64,000 bases of DNA, from contig OX638132.1 of assembly GCA_951804985.1 (NCBI GenBank), positions 18,767,529 to 18,831,528 on the forward strand. Reading direction: 5' to 3'. The position numbers and the translations under genes were made by a program. This DNA comes from Dryomyza anilis (taxonomy: Eukaryota; Arthropoda; Insecta; Diptera; Dryomyzidae). This document shows, one piece after another, positions 25,158-36,000 of the stretch (positions are counted from its first letter, which is position 1; the number at the start of each line of letters is the position of its first letter). The notes beneath the pieces are model-generated. The model ran no database searches, was not told the DNA's origin, and was given only the letters and a program-made list of their open reading frames with translations.

Positions 25158-25654
25158 TGTATGATATGTGTACTTGCTAAAGTCAATGTTCTATTTTACT
25201 AACGGCCAGCATCTACTAGCAAAATTAATGCTTATTATTTGTGTTTTGTAAAATGTTGTTCCTGAAAAAAAGTCTACGAATTATAGGACGAGCAGGGTGA
25301 TATTGAAAACATAGCTTTTCACAGAGCATTGCTGCGCCTAAATGTATGTTTGCATTTCACATATAGGCATTTCTTGGGGTTCTGGACAGCACATTCGTAC
25401 GTTTAAAACTTTAATATCTCGAAGGAAAATTAATGAATTTAATTGATTTTTTTTCTTGTATTAGTATGTAAACAGGACTAAACAATAGCCAGAGAATTTT
25501 ATATGCTATATCAAAGATTTAAATTAAATAGTGTTCGATCCGGTTGGCACAAAAACGGAAGTGCATGTCCAAGTTCATATGTAAAGTCCAAAAAGTCGAC
25601 GAATTTTGCATATAAATTCTTTTTTTCTTAATTTATTTAAATTTATAAAATAGT

Positions 25655-25965
25655 TGTGACAGTGTGCTTTGTTTGTAAATTTACACTTTGTTTATAAAAT
25701 GTGTACTTTTTTCATAATAAATCACAGAAAAATTCCGGACGGTAATATATTATTCTTCTTTTTCTGAAAATACTTTTTGCAAACAGATTATTTTTTTTAA
25801 CTATTTACAAAGATAGCTGAGATAATTTACTTTATTTTTGTTAATGTACACTTTTTCCCTAAAACTTATAGTTATTTCGTAATAAATCACAGAATAATTT
25901 CGGACGTTCCGATTTATTGCAAAAAATAATTTTATATCTGACAAGCTTAATAATCATTATTACGA
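25655..25965. repeat. Two-copy tandem repeat of ~170 bp
   Basis: AATAAATCACAGAAAAATTCCGGACGG near 25717 recurs as AATAAATCACAGAATAATTTCGGACGT near 25883. Both are preceded by TGTACTTTTT/TGTACACTTTTT and followed by T/A-rich DNA. Confidence 0.6.
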
Positions 25966-26237
25966 AATAAAAAGTGATGTACGGATCAAATTTCCAGATG
26001 TTTTTAAGTTTTAATTTATTTTACTATTTAAGAATAATTTTTTTTGTTGATATTTTTAACACTTTTGTTACTAAAAGTTCTGGATATGACAGATTTTGAA
26101 TTAGCTGTCAAAAACGTTCTAGGATTACTATTTAATCGATGTTAACATTTTTGAAAAAGTCGAGAAAATTATGAATTAGAAACAGAAGATTCCACTCTTT
26201 AAAAAATGTTGTTAGTTTAATAAAATAATAAATGTAT

Positions 26238-27180
26238 CTTTTAAGTTTCGGACGGAACAATATGACACGGGTCTGGTACGATAAGTCGTAATTTAAAATA
26301 TCGAAACTAAAAATACCGAAGACAAAAATGTATAAATTAAAAATGCCGAAACCTAAAAATGTCGAAAACAAAAATGTCGAAAAAAAAATGTTGAAAACTA
26401 AAATGTTGAAAAACAAAATGTCGAAAACTTAAAATGTCGAAATTTAATATGACGAAATCATTTTTTGCCGAAAAAAAATCATAGAAAATGTAGAAAAAAA
26501 CTGCAACGAAACAAAAAATATACATATTTCAAGTAAATGTAATAAAACACGATGAACAATGTAGACACCATAATTCTGAGTCCCGTTGTAGAGAAAATCA
26601 GAATCTCCGCTACGAATTCTGATTTTTAACTACTCTAGGATTCATGCGGAGATTTTTTAATATGCTGCCTTCAAAATACGATCTTGGAATTTATTAGTTT
26701 TAAAATGAAACCTTAACGAAGTTTCTAGCATCAAGAGATATTTCAATAGGGGCCACCATACAAAAATTATCATTGACAATTTTTTAACATTGGACTGTAT
26801 CTCTGGAAAAAGTGATATCTCTGAAAATAGTGGTCAGAAAAATATAAAAAAAAATGGTGAATGCAGATCTCGATATCCTTTATCAAAATTTCATTGAAAA
26901 TATTTCATTGAAATCGAAGAGGGTGAGTTGCAAATCCTGGGAGATTTGGTGTGGATTTGAAATTTGTTTTTCAACATTTTGATTTCGGCATTTTAATTTT
27001 CGACATTTTTTGATCCTATAAAAAAAGTTTTTGTATTTATAGTTTCAAAGATTTTTCTACATTTTCTAGCGATATTTTGTGATTCGGCCAAATATTGTTT
27101 CGACGTTCTGAGGCTTTTGCAATTTCGACATTTTAAGGTTTCGAAATTTCCGACGGATCCCTATAACACCCATGTACAAA
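26238..27180. mobile_element. Probable transposon remnant with opposed AAAATGTCGAAA arrays
   Basis: At 26300-26520 repeated AAAATGTCGAAAAC units occur on plus, and at 26975-27140 the inverse TTTCGACATTTT units occur. The outer flanks TTTCGGACGGAACAATATGACAC (about 26246) and TTTCCGACGGATCCCTATAACAC (about 27147) match in the same orientation. Those could be terminal direct repeats or older tandem copies. The central part (26640-26960) is single-copy here. The element type is unknown. Confidence 0.45.
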
Positions 27181-27232
27181 ATTTCAAATTTGTCCGTTAT
27201 TTTAATTCCAATACTTATTTTTAAGCTTTCGT

Positions 27233-27561
27233 AATAAATGGTTTTTCAACAGGGACGCTACAAAAGTAGAGCGACAGGGACAGGAAATGACGCCATATTT
27301 CGTGCCGCTCTTTTTACATTTTTCTTCAGTAAGGTTTGCCATTTCATGATGGAAAGATATACGAATTCGAATTTCGGTAGTAAATTTTAATAATTTCGAC
27401 TCGTTGTTGGCTCGTATATCTTTCTATCATGAAATAGCAAACCTTACTGAAGAGAAATATCAAAAGAACGGCAAGAAATATGGCGCTCTACTTTTGTAGC
27501 GTCCTTGTTGAAAAACCCTTGAAAAAACGTTTGTAGCGCTCTTATTGAAAAACCCTTTATT
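27233..27561. mobile_element. Foldback MITE, copy 1
   Basis: A 329-bp element of two long inverted arms around a 40-50-bp AT-rich centre. The left arm has GGGACGCTACAAAAGTAGAGC, then GTAAGGTTTGCCATTTCATG; the right arm is the inverse. The outer ends are AATAAATGGTTTTTCAA and TTGAAAAACCCTTTATT. The transcript would form a hairpin with arms of more than 100 bp. Confidence 0.8.
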
Positions 27562-29159
27562 AATTAAGATTGTCTGAAAAATCAGAAAATAATATTTTGT
27601 ATCTGTATATGGCTACTCAAAGTACATGAAAAATTGGTATGCTTACAAGTTGTATAGTAATCTGACATTATGAGTATTTTTTTATACGTTACCGTTAAAC
27701 GAAATATATATATTTTTTATAGATTTTTGGATTCACATATTTTAGATTGCAAATCTACCGTTATTGCAAAGATTTCTGAATTTAAAGCATGATAAAAATA
27801 CAAAAATTTACCCCGAAGAAGATACAACGTCAAAATTTCTACTAGGTTAGTACTTAAACTTAAAATATATAGAGCACTTTTAGGCGGAACTTGAAAACAA
27901 ATATCTCTGCACTTTACAAGTTGATCTGATTGTTGTGACTATCAACAGCTGGAGGCGTATTTAATACTTCAATCTGATGTTAGTACAACATTATGTTATT
28001 AAATTAAGCAATTAAAAGGCAAATATACAAATTTTTCACATGCCTAGACATAGGCTACACTTTTTTTATAGTGCAACCAATAAAGTATGCAACAGTATTT
28101 GTGATAAAATGCAAATTTAATATTCGATTTCAATAAATTTACAACAAAATGACAAATAAATAAATGGAAAATATTAGCAAAGACAAAATAGTAAAAAGCA
28201 CATGAAACAAGAATCGAACGCATATTTTTAGGCGTCAAAAATACAAACTAATGAAGCGCACCAGTAGAAAATTCAATAAAAATTCGAAGGATCTAAATAT
28301 AACGTAAATATTTAAAACAAAAAAAGGAAAACATGAATAAATGAAAACCCTAAAAAAAACGCAATAAATTAAAACGTCTGTGCGGTTTAAACAGCGGAAA
28401 AAAGCGCAAATTTTTGATTAAAAACAGCAAAAGCAAATATCCAAAAATTAACTAGGGTGTAGCATTAAGGCTCACCGAGCTTGTTTGCACTTCAAATCAA
28501 TGTATTAAAAAAAAATAAAAAAATATACATCGGAAGGGTAGCTTTTAATGCGAAAACGGCACAACCATAATAAGCGCACGTTTATCCGTAACAGGCGGCT
28601 GTCAATCTTTTGCATTTTTTAGCGTTACTCTGACTTTTGATACTGTTTTTTTTTTTAAACAACTTTTTATTATTTTTTTTTTTATTTTATTTTTCTTTTT
28701 TTTATTTGCCATTAAAATTTCGACATTCGAGTTAACAAAACTTCGCGGTAAAATTTACGTGCTAAAGTTTTTGTTTTGCGGACATTATACAGCCTGCATT
28801 TTTTTGTTCATACTGTTTATCAAAAAAATATATATATAAAAAACGCTAGCCCCGTAACATAAATCATGCCTTAAAACTTTTTTAACACATTTTATAACAT
28901 AAAAAAACACTACAGTTTTTTTTTTGGCTTTAATACAAATTTTGCTCACAGCATTTTTTGTAAGTTTTTAATAAAATGATTTACAATATATTAGACTGAA
29001 GTTTAATATCATTGTGTAAGTAAAATTACATTTTTAAAATTTAAGTTTATTCTAAAAATTATATATTTTTTTTATTATATCTTTAAGGTTAAGGGCAAAA
29101 ATATGTAAATTGAAGTTATGATTAACATAATTATAATTTTCTTAAAATATTTACTCAAA
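27562..29159. other. AT-rich intronic DNA
   Basis: No element ends or exons seen. T-rich tracts lie at 28640-28710. Confidence 0.5.
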
Positions 29160-29395
29160 TGTCGCGTCGTTGGCTCAGTGCGTTAGTCGAAGAGCCGAGT
29201 CGCTGTTTCGAATCATCGCTGGTTCGACTCACCACGACCGCTACATCAAAACATAGAAAAATATAGAAATTGTGTTTTTATCAGAGGCTAACACTCGGGA
29301 GACAATGAAATACTTCCGACAGTAAAATACCGCCCATGAAAATGCTCTCATCTCGCCACACAGTAACCGAAATGCAGTAAAAAGAGCCAAAATTC
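29160..29395 (+). mobile_element. tRNA-derived SINE (diverged copy)
   Basis: The head resembles a tRNA, with box A-like TTGGCTCAGTGCGTTAG (29170-29186) and box B-like GGTTCGACTC (29221-29230). It is followed by a body with CATGAAAATGCTCTCATCTCGCC that aligns with the SINE at 33665. Such SINEs are transcribed by RNA polymerase III and copied by LINE enzymes. Too altered to be a functional tRNA gene. Confidence 0.6.
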
Positions 29396-29651
29396 ATTAT
29401 TTTTGGTACCACTAAATCGATTTTTTTAGTTTATAAAATATTGTATAAAGAATTTTAAAGAGAACCTTAGTTTTCAAATTGAAGATTGCACCTCAAATGG
29501 TTATAGAGATAAAAATCATCAAAGTTAACAGTTTTTTTCATGACAAATCTTTAAAAAAAAAAGTTAAAAATATTTCAAAAATATCGAATTTTAAAAATTC
29601 TCTTGTTTATTGAAAAGCTTACATTAAGATGTTAATTAATATGTGATTTAA

Positions 29652-29676
29652 TCTATAAATATATAACTCTTGATCC

Positions 29677-29720
<44 letters not shown>

Positions 29721-31065
29721 TTCAGTCTGTCTGTTTGTTTGTTTGTTCCAGTATCACGTCTAAAACGCTGAACCGATTTGACAGAAATTTTAAACGAGAT
29801 ACTATGGAGTCCTGAGGGTGATATTGGCTATGTATAGGATGGATTTTGCAAAAAGGCACCTACCATACAACCTAAACTTTTAAAAAGATGTAAATATGAA
29901 ACAAAAAAATCAAATACAGAAAAAATACAACAAAGGAAAACCAGAAAAACCAGAAAAACCAAAACAGAAATACAATAGCAGAAACACGAAAACAATAGCA
30001 AATCAAAAACACAGAAACAAAAATAAAAAACAAAAACGAAAATAAAAACACAAGTACAAATACAAATACAAAAAAAAACAATAAATCAACAGCAAAAAAT
30101 CGTTAAGAAAAAACTATAAAAACAAAAGAAAAAAAACGAAAGAAAACTTCAAAAAGAATCAAACACACAAAAACAAAAGCAAAAATATAAATTCATAAGC
30201 AAAAAACTCAAATACAGAAAAAATACAACAAAGGAAAAACAAAAAAACACAAATACAAATACAAAAGCAGAAACACGAAAACAACAGCAAAATCAAAAAC
30301 ACAGAAACAAAAATAAAAAACAAAAATAAAAAACACAAGTACAAATACAAATACAAAAAAAAACAATAAATCAACAGCAAAGAATCCTTAAAAAAAAACT
30401 ATAAAAACAAAAGAAAACTTAAAAACGAATCAAACACACAAAAACAAAAGTAAAAGCAAAAATATGAATTCATAAGCAAAAAACAAAAGAATAAAACACA
30501 AAAGCAAAAACATAAACACCAAAGCAAAAATAATAAAACAACACCAAAATTAAAAACAAATAGGCAAAAACAAACCAAAAATAAAATCAAAAACAAAATA
30601 GCAAATGGGAAAATAAAAACACAAAAAGAAAAAAGCAAAACCACAAAACCAAATCGCAAAAACAATATAAAAACTCCAAACAGAAGCAAAAAACAAAAGC
30701 AAGAACATAAAAGCAAAAATACAAAAAAAAGCAAAATTGAAAAAACATGAAACAATAGCAAAAACACGAATTCAAAAGCAAAAATAATAAAACAACAGCA
30801 AAAACAAAAACGCAACAACAAACCCAAAAATAAAATCAAAAATAAAATAACAAATGGAAAAACAATAACACAAAAAGAAAACAAAAGCAAAAACACAAAA
30901 TAAAATCGCAAAAACAAAAAAAAAACAAAAACACAACAACCTTTTTGTTGTTGTTGTGTTTTTGTTTTTTTTAAACTGAAATGCAAAAACGAAAACGAAA
31001 ATACAAATACAAAACACATAAATAAAATTAAAAACAAAAGTAACACAAAAATACAAAATACAAGT
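29652..31065 (+). mobile_element. Helitron-like element with long A-rich internal array (copy C, 3' end not found)
   Basis: It starts with TCTATAAATATATAACTC at 29652, then a (GTCT)n run at 29678-29745. The family block GTATCACGTCTAAAACGCTG and sequence matching copy B read in reverse follow. From about 29880 to 31050 it is an array of ACAAAAGCAAAAAC-type units, the same internal tract seen briefly in copy B but greatly expanded. The 3' hairpin and CTAG were not seen, so the right boundary is approximate. Minus-strand open frames up to 215 codons (Phe/Leu/Cys/Val-rich) are artefacts of this array. Confidence 0.65.
30918..30972. repeat. Near-perfect hairpin inside Helitron copy C
   Basis: AAACAAAAACACAACAAC is followed after about nine bases by GTTGTTGTGTTTTTGTTT, giving arms of about 22 bp or more. 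The A-rich repeat unit is thus inverted at one point. Confidence 0.85.
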
Positions 31066-31231
31066 AGACTATTAAAATATATTAATTGATCGTATAAAAA
31101 TGTTAAAAAAAAAGTATAAAGTATAAAAATAATAATTCGAAAAAAAACTTTTCAAAAACAAAAAAAATAAACAAAGTTAAAACAAAAAAATATTTTTTTT
31201 AGGAAAATAAAAAAAAAAAAAAAAAATATAT

Positions 31232-31283
31232 TATATATATATATATTTTTATTTTCGTAAAAATAAAATATTTTTTCGATTGT

Positions 31284-31380
<97 letters not shown>

Positions 31381-31392
31381 TTTTTTTTTTTT
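31232..31392. repeat. (TA)n microsatellite with flanking poly-A and poly-T
   Basis: Runs of TA/AT dinucleotides broken by ACATAT, flanked by A- and T-rich DNA. A single-strand cruciform is possible. The open frame with repeated Ile-Tyr is spurious. Confidence 0.95.
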
Positions 31393-31399
31393 TTTTTCG

Positions 31400-32832
31400 A
31401 AAATGAAAACAAAGAACAATTGTTGTTTTTTAATTTTTTTTTTTTGTAAATATATTTAGTAGTAGGTGACAACTGCTGAAAAACTGAAGAAATTTTTTGA
31501 AAATTAAAAAAATAAAATTCTAATGCCGACCTGTGCCACCACCCTTTTTTTCCAACTCACGCTTTTTTCATTTTGACTTAGTCGCTCATATTAACCACAT
31601 TCAGTAAAGCCTTCATTGTCTTTAAAATTGTGTACAAAACAACCTACTCCATTTGGTTTTCGTTTTTATGCTAGTTCAGCATGAAAATCATTCAGCAAAG
31701 GTCTGCCCTCAAAACCACACCCTTGGCATATATCACACATACACACAAAACAGACAGACAGACATACACACACAGATAGACATCCCCCTTTAGCCAGACG
31801 CACACATGTTAATATACATTTTTATTTAGCAATTTTGCTCTTCTTCCCAAAGCAATTTAATTTTTTCCCTTCTGTATTATAACCTCCCAGTAAGAAATCC
31901 ACAGATCTACAATTGACACCCGCTGCAGCACCGTTGGCGACAACACCTAAATATTTCTATAGTTTAATCTATACTATGACTCTACTATATTGTATACTCT
32001 TTCTTTTCAGCTTTTTTTCGAACGGCTCTATGGAGCTTTTTAATCCCGACAGAAAGAATCTTCGGTTAAAGCAAAAGTTGAAACGGGCGCCAGAGTACGA
32101 ACAAAAAAAAACACTACAAGTGTTAGAGACATAACAAAAAAAAAATTCATTATATCTTACAAAAAAAAAAAAGAAATCATTACAATAACAACAACAAAAA
32201 TCTCATTGAAATACGCGACTATTTCCAGACCTCATGCTGACTACTGCTGGCTGCACAGATAAAAATACTAAGAAATAAAAACAGCAATAAAAAATTATTT
32301 TTCCGATTTTCTCTATACGCCAAAATCTAATAAAATCACCAAGAAAAGAAATCTATTGATGAAAAATTTATATTTATTTTATATTAATACTTGTGGTTTA
32401 TATTTAATTTTTTGAATACACAAAAATTCAGAGAAATTATTTAAAAAAATGTGTTATTCGGCCAATTTTGACTTCGATATTTTGTATTTTAAAAGTATAT
32501 AAATCGTCAATACAAGACGTTTGAAACACGATTTTATTCACGGATACTTGAACTTTCTATCAAAGTTGTATTTATATTTGATTTCTTAATATAGTTTCTG
32601 AATCGAACTCAATCCGTGCAAATTCAGTGAAACAAATTCGATTTATTTGTTGAATAATAAATTTTAGAATATGTCGAATTCAATATGTAGAAAAGCTTAT
32701 CTTTTTTAATACAATTAATTTCGCATATTGCATTTTAAACTTTATTTTGATTATACTTTTTAATAAATTTGTTTTTTAGTTTTGGTTATATTTTAGGCAG
32801 TTTGAAATTTTTTCAGTATAAGGAATTATATT
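31400..32832. other. AT-rich intronic DNA around the exon-like segment
   Basis: Single-copy appearance, a short ACACAC/CAGACAGA tract near 31735-31780, and no other signal. Confidence 0.4.
32011..32134 (+). other. Exon-like segment of unknown origin
   Basis: A good acceptor (TACTCTTTCTTTTCAG, AG at 32009-32010) precedes 41 codons with mixed composition, including ELFNPDRKN and LKRAPEYEQ, up to a stop at 32134. A donor-like CCCA|GTAAGA lies at 31890. I recognise no family. It could be a last exon of a nested plus-strand gene, an exonised transposon piece, or chance. The surroundings are non-coding. Confidence 0.15.
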
Positions 32833-33015
32833 TTTATACCCTACACTAAGAGTGAAAGGGTATATTCAGTTTGGTACGCCGTTTGTAACACCCAGAAGGA
32901 AGCATCTCCGGTATGGAAAAGTATATATATTCTTGATCAGAATTCTTGACCTCCTGAGTCGATTTAGCGATGTCCGTCTGTCCGTCTGTCTGTCTGTCCG
33001 TCTGTCCGTCCGTCC

Positions 33016-33053
<38 letters not shown>

Positions 33054-33523
33054 TGAAATCCCTACTACTTTTAAAATTAAAGAGCTAGATAAATGAAACT
33101 TATAACTTAGATTACTAATATATCTACGCTGTATGTGCGAAAAAATTGGCGAGATCGGTCCATTGTGACCTATGATCCGACCACTTATGTTCAAATACCT
33201 CATATAAAATATACATATAAAGATCAATTTTTATGTATACGTGCTTTGGTAAACTTTTTGGGTCAAATATATATTGACATCATGCTCAAATACATAATAA
33301 TGTTTTCCGGCGAAAAGACTTGTGGTTCACAAAAAAAAAAAATCGAAATTCGGTACACCTACCCATTTGTAAATATGGGTATCAAATGAATGGAAATTCT
33401 TCAGCGATTGAATGTTTGTAGTTATTTTCAGGATTCGTATACCCTGGTGACCTAAATCACTTTGAATGGTAACCACACATATGTAGGGTATTTATAGTCG
33501 GCTTAGACCGACTATAATTTTGA
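32833..33523 (+). mobile_element. mini-me-type element with GTCY microsatellite
   Basis: It starts TATACCCTACACTAAGAGTG and contains the widely shared fly core GTAACACCCAGAAGGAAGCA... TATATATTCTTGATCAG... GAGTCGATTTAGC. A (GTCY)n run at 32970-33052 follows, with Y as C or T, and it ends AGGGTATTTATAGTCGG with a TAGTCGGcttagaCCGACTA hairpin. Mini-me elements of Diptera are short non-coding retroelements that generate microsatellites. Open frames of 78-87 codons inside it are artefacts. Confidence 0.8.
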
Positions 33524-33664
33524 TAATCCTAACTATCATAATTACACCTACTTTAAAATTTCCCATGTGATCTAACCTTCCCAACTGGTTTTATTTTTAG
33601 GCAGCCTATTTTCTGCCCGTTTATACAATATTTTGGTAATATGTCTTTAAAATTCAACAATATT

Positions 33665-33990
33665 TGACGTGTAGCGTCGGTAGCTCGTCTGATTAGTGCG
33701 TTGGACTACGAGCGAATAGTCGCTGTTGCGTTCGACTACGAGCCGAAAGGTCCGCGGTTCGATCCCCAGCGACTGCCAAAATCTTTTTCATAGAAAACAT
33801 TTTTCTATGCGACGCTACCTCTCGGCAGTTAATGGCAAACCTACGAGAGTAAACATTGCCTATGAAAAGCTCTCACCCCGCCGTTAAACTGTAGGTCCCA
33901 GCACTTTGAGAATAAATAAAAAACACACAGCTCAAATGGTGAAAGAGCTCGGCCGAAGTTCTATACAGGACTGTAGCGCCAAACTATTAT
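33665..33990 (+). mobile_element. tRNA-derived SINE with LINE-like tail
   Basis: Box A-like TAGCTCGTCTGATTAGTGCG and a clear box B, GGTTCGATCC (33756-33765), define a tRNA-like head enlarged by a duplicated CGACTACGAGC segment. The body includes CTACGAGAGTAAACATTGCC and TATGAAAAGCTCTCACCCCGCC. The tail AACTGTAGGTCCC... AAAGAGCTCGGCC matches, from memory, a tail common to fly SINEs and LINEs. Any tRNA function is excluded by length. Confidence 0.7.
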
Positions 33991-34599
33991 TGTTATCCCA
34001 CCAACCGCTTGTATGTCGGAAATATACCCCAAGTATTCTAGAAACTCCAAAAATGTTGTCTAGAGATCTTTATACAATATGTATATTTGTCTTACACAAC
34101 AAAAATTTAAATATTTCTATACTAATCTTTGATGTGGCAACCGATTTAATATCAAATAAATGTTATTGAAAATAATTTATGTTCCATGTCTCGAAACTTT
34201 CTCGAACTAACTACGATTAAAAAGTTGAATTTCAATGTTTTTTTTTTTATAAATTTCTCGTATATTAAAATTGTATGACAAGAAAGAATATTTAAATATT
34301 TATCATATCGATATCGTTATTTTTTTCTAAGCAATCTCGATTATAGATTATTGATTATTTTTTCCGACAACGATTCGAAAAATTCCTCGTACAGAGAATA
34401 CACCAAACAGAATGCGTCGTAATCTACTTAGCATGTAGGTCTAAATTGAGGATATCGTGACGAGAAAGTATTTCGTAGATATTTTCTTGCATTTCGCATT
34501 GATCTCATAACGAAATCGAATCGATTGGCTGGGATACTGGGATGTGTTTATAAACACAGTAAATGAATTTATTATTATAGTTTTAAATTTACTACATTT

Positions 34600-36000
34600 T
34601 TCATAATTTTGTCCATTCACTTTTTTCTATTTACGAATTTAATCTGTAATAAAAACGTATTTTGCAGTTTAAATTCAATATAATGACTGAATACAGTTAG
34701 ATCTGATATGGCAACCGAATAAATGTTACGATATACTACATTTAGAAAAGTGGTTACCATAACCGTATTCAGCCAATTAAACTGTGATAATAATAGAGCA
34801 AATACTGATTTTAAATTACCAATAGATTTTTTGATAATAATATTGTACCACATTTAATAATGTTATATATGAATTCAGTTATAAGATTTCAAAAGCCAAT
34901 TTGATTGTCACTACCGAGATTATTAGTCCATCAATTAAACTCGGTTGTGCCAACAACATTTAATTTTAGAAGTACTTGGTTGTGTTTTAGTATTTATTTG
35001 TGTTAATTAAAAATTTTATATTATTTTAATAACTTCAATTCGGTTACTACAAATAACTTTTCTATTTACTCCCCAGTTACGATCTTTAGCTACTTCAAAA
35101 ATATGTTAAATATGACTAATATAATACATTTATAGAAGTTTTTAACAGAACCGTACATAATTTGATTCTAATAACAAGAAAGCAAGTACTCGCATGATAA
35201 TAGCTATTTTTAACCAGTAACTTTTAATTTTACGACATAATGATTAGAATTTATATTTTTCTGCAGCATTAGCACTGATTTTGGATTTTTAATAATCATT
35301 TTTAACAACTATTAATATTCTTGTGTATGAATTCAGTTAGAAAGTTCTAAAAGTCATTTTGATAGTCACAGCCGAGATTATGAATGCATCAATTAAACGC
35401 GGTTGTGGCAACCAAATTTATTTTTAGTAGATCATTACATTAGTATTTGGTTGTGTCAACGATGCATCAAATACTTTATATTATTTGAACAACTTTAATT
35501 CGGTTACTACAAACAACTTTTTCTATTTAATCACTATTAAAGCTATTTAACTACATACAAAATTATGTTCAATGTGACTTTTTTTTATTCTTCCGCTAAA
35601 TTTTGTGTTTTACGATATAATACATTTGTAGAAGTTGTTAACAGTACCGTTTAGCATACGCAAAAATATGATTTGGTTCTAATAACAAGAGCGCAAATAC
35701 TTTGCAATATTAAAATTACTTTTAACAATAATTTTTTTTTTCAGTTATAACATTCTAAAAGTTAATTTGGTGGCCACAGCCGAATTAAGAATGTACCAAA
35801 TAAACGCGGTTGTGGCAACCAATTTTAAATTTAGAAAATCATTACATTAGTATTCGGTTATGTGAACAATGTAGCATATTCCTTATATTATTTGAACAAA
35901 TTCAATTCGGTTACTACAAATAACTTTTTTTTATTTAATCCCTATTAAGTCTCTTGATCTACATCAAAAATGTGGTCAATGTGACGCTTTTTTTTCTTTG
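34600..36000. repeat. Satellite-like tandem array, unit ~408-458 bp, three full and one partial copy
   Basis: CAGTT landmarks start units at 34876, 35334 and 35742, giving 458 and 408 bp spacing. Each unit carries GTCACAGCCGAGAT-like, ATTAAACGCGGTTGTGGCAACC-like, AATTCGGTTACTACAAATAACT-like and TTCTAATAACAAGA-like blocks in order. A partial unit with the last part of the order lies at 34690-34870. Copies differ at perhaps a quarter of positions, so the array is old. No open frame is conserved. Confidence 0.75.

Noticed and set aside
29160..29232. Functional tRNA gene
   Set aside because: Boxes A and B are present but the cloverleaf arms do not pair well and a SINE body follows.
29872..31056. 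Phe/Leu/Cys/Val-rich membrane-like proteins up to 215 codons on minus
   Set aside because: Reverse translations of an A-rich ACAAAAGC repeat. Similar frames at 53323-53977 have the same cause.
31232..31392. TATA-box promoter
   Set aside because: It is a long TA microsatellite with no initiator or transcript start nearby.
33665..33780. Functional tRNA gene
   Set aside because: The head is too long because of an internal duplication and is followed by a SINE body and LINE-like tail.
34600..36000. CRISPR-like array
   Set aside because: Units are about 400-460 bp, diverged, without short identical repeats or unique spacers, and the genome is that of an insect.
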